Shown here: piece after piece, positions 60,800-64,000 of the stretch
Numbering within the stretch: the first letter of the stretch is position 1
How the letters are laid out: each line of letters begins with the position of its first letter
Assembly (NCBI RefSeq): GCF_008086045.1
Contig: NZ_VSEY01000048.1
Location: 33,728-97,727, forward strand
Reading direction: 5' to 3'
From: Nonomuraea sp. PA05
Lineage (GTDB): Bacteria > Actinomycetota > Actinomycetes > Streptosporangiales > Streptosporangiaceae
Length of the DNA: 64,000 nucleotides
Position numbers and translations under genes: made by a program
The notes under the pieces: generated by a model
Told to the model about the DNA's origin: nothing
The model's input: the letters and a program-made list of their open reading frames with translations, nothing else
Database searches by the model: none

Positions 60800-61119
60800 C
60801 GACGGATCAGGCTCTGCCCGAGCTCGACCCCGTCATCCACGCCCAGGCCAGGCTGCGCGTGGTGGCCGCGCTCAACGTCCTCGGCGAGGGCGACGAGATG
60901 GCCTTCAACTCGCTCAAGGATCTGCTCGGCATGACGGCGGGCAACCTGTCGGTGCACCTGACCAAGCTCGAAGAGGCGGGATACGTGGCGATCAACAAGA
61001 CTCACCGTGGCCGTACGCCGGTCACGTTCGTGGCCCTCACCAGGCGTGGGCGGCTGGCTTTCGAGGACTACACCAAGGCGATCCGCACCCTGCTCGACAA
61101 CGCCGGAGGGGCGCGATGA
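60796..61119 (+). CDS. winged-helix regulator, MarR/HTH_34 type
   Basis: 107 residues: DPVIHAQARLRVVAALNVLG, then the recognition segment MAFNSLKDLLGMTAGNLSVH and wing HRGRTPVTFVALTRRG. It likely represses its own operon. GTG overlaps the previous stop by 4 bases. Confidence 0.88.
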   Translation: MTTDQALPELDPVIHAQARLRVVAALNVLGEGDEMAFNSLKDLLGMTAGNLSVHLTKLEEAGYVAINKTHRGRTPVTFVALTRRGRLAFEDYTKAIRTLLDNAGGAR

Positions 61120-61997
61120 CGGTTCTGGCCCGTGCGATCGAGGTCTCCCGCCGCTACGGCGACGTGCTGGCGCTCGACCGCGTCTCACTCGACATCAGGG
61201 CGGGCGAGCTGGTCGGCCTGCTCGGCCCCAACGGCGCGGGCAAGTCCACCCTGATCAACCTGTTCGTGGGGCTGCGCAGGCCCACGTCCGGCACGGTCGA
61301 GCTGCTCGGCGGCTCGCCGCGCGACCCGGCCGCGCGCCGCGGCATCGGCGTGACGCCGCAGGAGACGGGGCTGCCGGAGACGTTACGCGTCGGGGAGATC
61401 GTCGACTTCGTGTCCGCGCACTTCGCCGGCCGCGAGGACAAGGGCGAGCTGCTGGCCAGGTTCGGGCTGGACGACCTGGTCAAGCGGCAGGTCGGCGGGC
61501 TGTCGGGCGGGCAGCGGCGGCGGCTGGCGGTGGCGCTGGCGTTCGCGGGCAAGCCGCGGCTGGTCTTCCTCGACGAGCCGACGACAGGGCTGGACGTGGA
61601 GGCCAGGCGCGCCCTCTGGGACGGCATCAGGTCCTTCCACGAGGACGGCGGCACGGTGCTGCTGACCAGCCACTACCTGGAGGAGATCGAGGCGCTGGCG
61701 GAGCGGGTCGTGGTGGTCGGCTCCGGCAGGGTGCTGGCCGACGACACCGTGCGGGCCGTGCGGGACGTCGTGAGCGCCCGGCACGTCTCGCTCGTCGCGG
61801 ACGAGCTGCCCGAGCTGCCCGGCGTGCTCGGCACGGAACGCGTGGACGGCCGGGTCAACCTGATGACCGCCGACCCCGACCGGCTGGTCGTGGAGCTGGT
61901 CCGCAGCGGCACGCCGTTCTCCGGCCTGGAGATCAGGCCGACCACTCTGGAGGAGGCCTTCCTCACCCTCACCGCGAAGGAGTCCGCTCATGCCTGA
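61116..61997 (+). CDS. ABC exporter ATPase
   Basis: 293 residues. Walker A GPNGAGKST, signature LSGGQRRRLAVALAFAG, Walker B LVFLDEPTTGLD and His switch LTSHYLEE. DrrA/NatA-like, with a C-terminal domain ending PTTLEEAFLTLTA. ATGA overlap with the regulator gene. Exported substrate unknown; lipid, drug or peptide are possible. Confidence 0.92.
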   Translation: MTVLARAIEVSRRYGDVLALDRVSLDIRAGELVGLLGPNGAGKSTLINLFVGLRRPTSGTVELLGGSPRDPAARRGIGVTPQETGLPETLRVGEIVDFVSAHFAGREDKGELLARFGLDDLVKRQVGGLSGGQRRRLAVALAFAGKPRLVFLDEPTTGLDVEARRALWDGIRSFHEDGGTVLLTSHYLEEIEALAERVVVVGSGRVLADDTVRAVRDVVSARHVSLVADELPELPGVLGTERVDGRVNLMTADPDRLVVELVRSGTPFSGLEIRPTTLEEAFLTLTAKESAHA

Positions 61998-62730
61998 CCT
62001 GGTCATCGCGCACACCAGGCTCTTCCTGCTGGAGCAGCTCAGGGTGCCCGTCGGGCTGCTGGCCGCCGCGCTGTTCCCGGCCATCTCGATGGCGGCGTTC
62101 GCGGTGCCGTTCGTGGGTGACGTCCCGAAGGCCGCGACCATGGCGGCGGGGTCGATGATGATCTTCGGCGCGATGGCCGGGTCGCTCATCAACCTGAGCA
62201 TCACCGTGTCCCAGGACCGCGAGCTGCCGTGGAACCCCTACCTGCGCACGCTTCCCGCGGGCCCGCTCCCCCGCTTCACCGGGCGGATCCTGGCGATGCT
62301 GGCCGGCACGCTGGTGTCGGTGGTGCCGGTGCTGCTGGTCGCGGCGCTCCTCACCGAGGCGACGATCACGCCGCTGGGGCTGTTGCTGGGGCTGGGCGTG
62401 CTGGTCGCCGGGGTCGTGCCGTTCATGCTGATGGGCCTGTTCATCGGTTCCGTGATGTCGGCCAAGGCAGCGATCGCCGCGTCCCAGGTGCTGTTCTTCC
62501 CGATGGCGATCATGGGCGGGCTGCTGCTGCCGCCGGCGATGCTGCCCGGCTTCGTCCAGGTCGTCTCCCCGTACGTGCCGACCCGCGGGGTGGCCGAGCT
62601 GATATGGGCGGTCACGGCGGGCACCACGCCGGACGCGGTGGCGCTGGTCTCGCTGGCCGCGTGGACCGTGGTGGCGGCCATCGCGGCGGCCTGGGCCTAC
62701 CGGCGCGACGAGGGCCGGCGCTTCTCATGA
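61990..62730 (+). CDS. ABC exporter permease
   Basis: 246 residues, ABC-2 type, about six membrane segments (ALFPAISMAAFAVPFVG, IFGAMAGSLINLSI, and so on). Overlaps the ATPase gene by 8 bases. Partner of the ATPase. The substrate cannot be read. Confidence 0.9.
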   Translation: MPDLVIAHTRLFLLEQLRVPVGLLAAALFPAISMAAFAVPFVGDVPKAATMAAGSMMIFGAMAGSLINLSITVSQDRELPWNPYLRTLPAGPLPRFTGRILAMLAGTLVSVVPVLLVAALLTEATITPLGLLLGLGVLVAGVVPFMLMGLFIGSVMSAKAAIAASQVLFFPMAIMGGLLLPPAMLPGFVQVVSPYVPTRGVAELIWAVTAGTTPDAVALVSLAAWTVVAAIAAAWAYRRDEGRRFS

Positions 62731-62733
62731 GAA

Positions 62734-62761
62734 CAGGCCCCCGCGTTCGGCAGGGGGCCTG
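62734..62761. terminator. hairpin between the ABC operon and the serine protease gene
   Basis: CAGGCCCCC (62734-62742) pairs with GGGGGCCTG (62753-62761) with a 10-base loop, 3 bases after the permease stop, between convergent genes. Confidence 0.82.
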
Positions 62762-62828
62762 AATGGGGGGGTGTGCCGCCGAGTCCGCAGCGATCTCAAC
62801 GGCACACCCGTCCATGAGGGGGTCCTTG

Positions 62829-64000
62829 TTACTTGTTCTCCGCGAGAGTGACACCGACCTCGGCCGTCGCGCCATCCCTCATATATGTGATCTTGACCTC
62901 TTGGCCCGGTTTGAAACCTCTGACCTGCCCGACAACCGTATCGCCCGCGTCAACCGCCTTGTCGCCGATCTTCGTGATCAGGTCGCCTTCCCGCAGCCCC
63001 GCCTTCTCCGCCGGGCTGCCCGCGGTGACCTGCCTGATCAGGGCGCCGGGCACGTCGCCGGTGGCGTCGGTGACGCTCACGCCGAGGAAGGCGTGGGTGA
63101 CCTTGCCGGTGCTGATGAGCTGGTCGGCCACCTGCTTGGCGGTGTTGACCGGGATGGCGAAGCCGACGCCGCCGCCCTGCGCCTGGGAGGCGATGGCGGT
63201 GTTGATGCCGATGAGCTGGCCGGCCGCGTTCACCAGCGCGCCGCCGGAGTTGCCCGGGTTGATCGAGGCGTCGGTCTGGATGGCGCCGCCGATCGTGGTG
63301 GGCGCGCTCTGCTGCTGCTGTTGCTGTTGCTGGCCCCAGCCCGGCGGGACCTGCGGCTGCTCGTCGCCGAGGTTGAGCGTGCGGTCCAGGGCGCTGACGA
63401 TGCCGGCGGTGACGGACCCGTCGAGGCCGAGCGGGCTGCCGATGGCGAGCACCGGGTCGCCGACCTTGAGCTGGTCGCTGTCGCCGAGCGTGGCCTTGGT
63501 CAGCCCCGAGACGCCTTCGGCGCGGATGACGCCGAGGTCGGTGGCGGGGTCGGTGCCGACGACGGTGGCCTTGGCCGTCTTGCCGTCGCTGAACTTGACG
63601 GTCATCTGGCCGCCCTGCCCCGCGCCGACGACCACGTGGTTGTTGGTGAGGATGAGCCCGTCCTCGGACAGTACGACGCCGGAGCCCTCGCCGCTCTGCC
63701 CCTGGATCATCACGACGGACGGCTGCACCTTGGCGGCGACCTCGGCCACGGTGAGCTGGTCGGCGGCGGACTTGAAGACGGGGCTGGGCGAGCTGGGGCT
63801 GCTGCTCGCCACCGGCTCAGGCTGGAACGAGTTGGCGACGGCCGCGCCCACGACGCCGCCGCCGACCGCCATCGCGGCCAGGGCGAGCCCCGCCACCGCT
63901 TTCTGCGCGACGGTGAGACGGTGCTTGGGCGGCAGAGGAGGGGGCGGCGGAGGCGCGGGCACCTCCATGGCGATCGTGTCCCGCCGGGGGAAGCCCCCGG
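62829..64000 (-). CDS. HtrA-type trypsin-like serine protease with PDZ domain (5' end open)
   Basis: The frame stays open to the window edge; ATG 63968 gives 379 residues, but no ribosome site precedes it, so the true start may lie outside. A Pro-rich cytoplasmic N terminus, one membrane segment (AVAGLALAAMAVGGGVVGAA) and a protease domain with the triad His in LTNNHVVVGAG, Asp in DPATDLGVIRA and Ser in NPGNSGGALVN. A run of eight Gln (with one W and P just before) lies in a loop near residue 215. A PDZ domain (VTDATGDVPGALIRQV, EGDLITKIGDKAVDAG) ends it. It degrades or refolds damaged proteins outside the membrane. Confidence 0.9.
   Translation of the reverse strand, partial: GGFPRRDTIAMEVPAPPPPPPLPPKHRLTVAQKAVAGLALAAMAVGGGVVGAAVANSFQPEPVASSSPSSPSPVFKSAADQLTVAEVAAKVQPSVVMIQGQSGEGSGVVLSEDGLILTNNHVVVGAGQGGQMTVKFSDGKTAKATVVGTDPATDLGVIRAEGVSGLTKATLGDSDQLKVGDPVLAIGSPLGLDGSVTAGIVSALDRTLNLGDEQPQVPPGWGQQQQQQQQSAPTTIGGAIQTDASINPGNSGGALVNAAGQLIGINTAIASQAQGGGVGFAIPVNTAKQVADQLISTGKVTHAFLGVSVTDATGDVPGALIRQVTAGSPAEKAGLREGDLITKIGDKAVDAGDTVVGQVRGFKPGQEVKITYMRDGATAEVGVTLAENK

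Noticed and set aside
1..64000. Prophage, transposon or antibiotic biosynthetic cluster
   Set aside because: No integrase, transposase, phage structural gene, PKS or NRPS module was found. The FAD monooxygenase and methyltransferase genes stand alone.

Overview
The window is GC-rich DNA with dense, mostly operon-packed genes, GTG/TTG starts and strong G/C third-position bias, typical of a filamentous actinomycete. The mix of genes (ceb and mal sugar operons without their own ATPase, class II DAHP synthase, DUF574-type methyltransferases, a c-di-AMP riboswitch ahead of a wall hydrolase, cydAB followed by cydDC) fits Streptosporangiales such as Nonomuraea. The genus is an inference; there is no rRNA or tRNA here to test it.

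Layout. 1-2000: the end of a TetR-type regulator, a small hypothetical protein and a secreted beta-helix protein. 2042-9284: maltodextrin locus, with malE-malF-malG and a cyclomaltodextrinase-like GH13 enzyme on the minus strand and a divergent GH13 alpha-glucosidase. 9364-15260: an orphan histidine kinase, a SAM-dependent methyltransferase, a C4-dicarboxylate carrier (dctA) and its divergent DcuS/DcuR-type two-component system. 15334-21723: a nonulosonic (sialic-like) acid polymer locus built around one protein that fuses a CMP-sugar synthetase, a KdsC-type phosphatase and a NeuB-type synthase, with a GT2 enzyme, a polysialyltransferase-like enzyme, a DUF6716-type glycosyltransferase and a GT52-like enzyme in two convergent operons. 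21822-29094: oxidoreductases, a CHAP wall hydrolase under a c-di-AMP riboswitch, two alpha/beta hydrolases and LysR and LuxR regulators.

29181-36484: a 1542-residue multicopper oxidase with a YtkA/FixH-like partner, then a DGPF protein and its ECF42-type sigma factor, with a promoter-like motif upstream. 36485-43439: the cellobiose operon cebEFG-bglC-cebR with two exact CebR boxes, followed by a phosphotransferase. 43380-50627: an M64 metallopeptidase, an orphan RskA-type anti-sigma factor, an FAD monooxygenase, DAHP synthase, a second DUF574 methyltransferase and thioredoxin. 50825-54420: a pentapeptide-repeat protein, a VOC-ArsR-SRPBCC operon and a HAAS/PadR pair. 54507-60096: cydA-cydB-cydD-cydC for a short-form cytochrome bd oxidase. 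60179-62730: a membrane protein, a winged-helix regulator and an ABC exporter in one operon. 62829 to the end: an HtrA-type serine protease that runs to the window edge.

The strongest candidates for something under-described are the trifunctional NeuA-phosphatase-NeuB protein without a SAF domain and its glycosyltransferase cluster, and the very large multicopper oxidase whose copper motifs occur in permuted order. No mobile element, CRISPR array, tRNA or rRNA was found.
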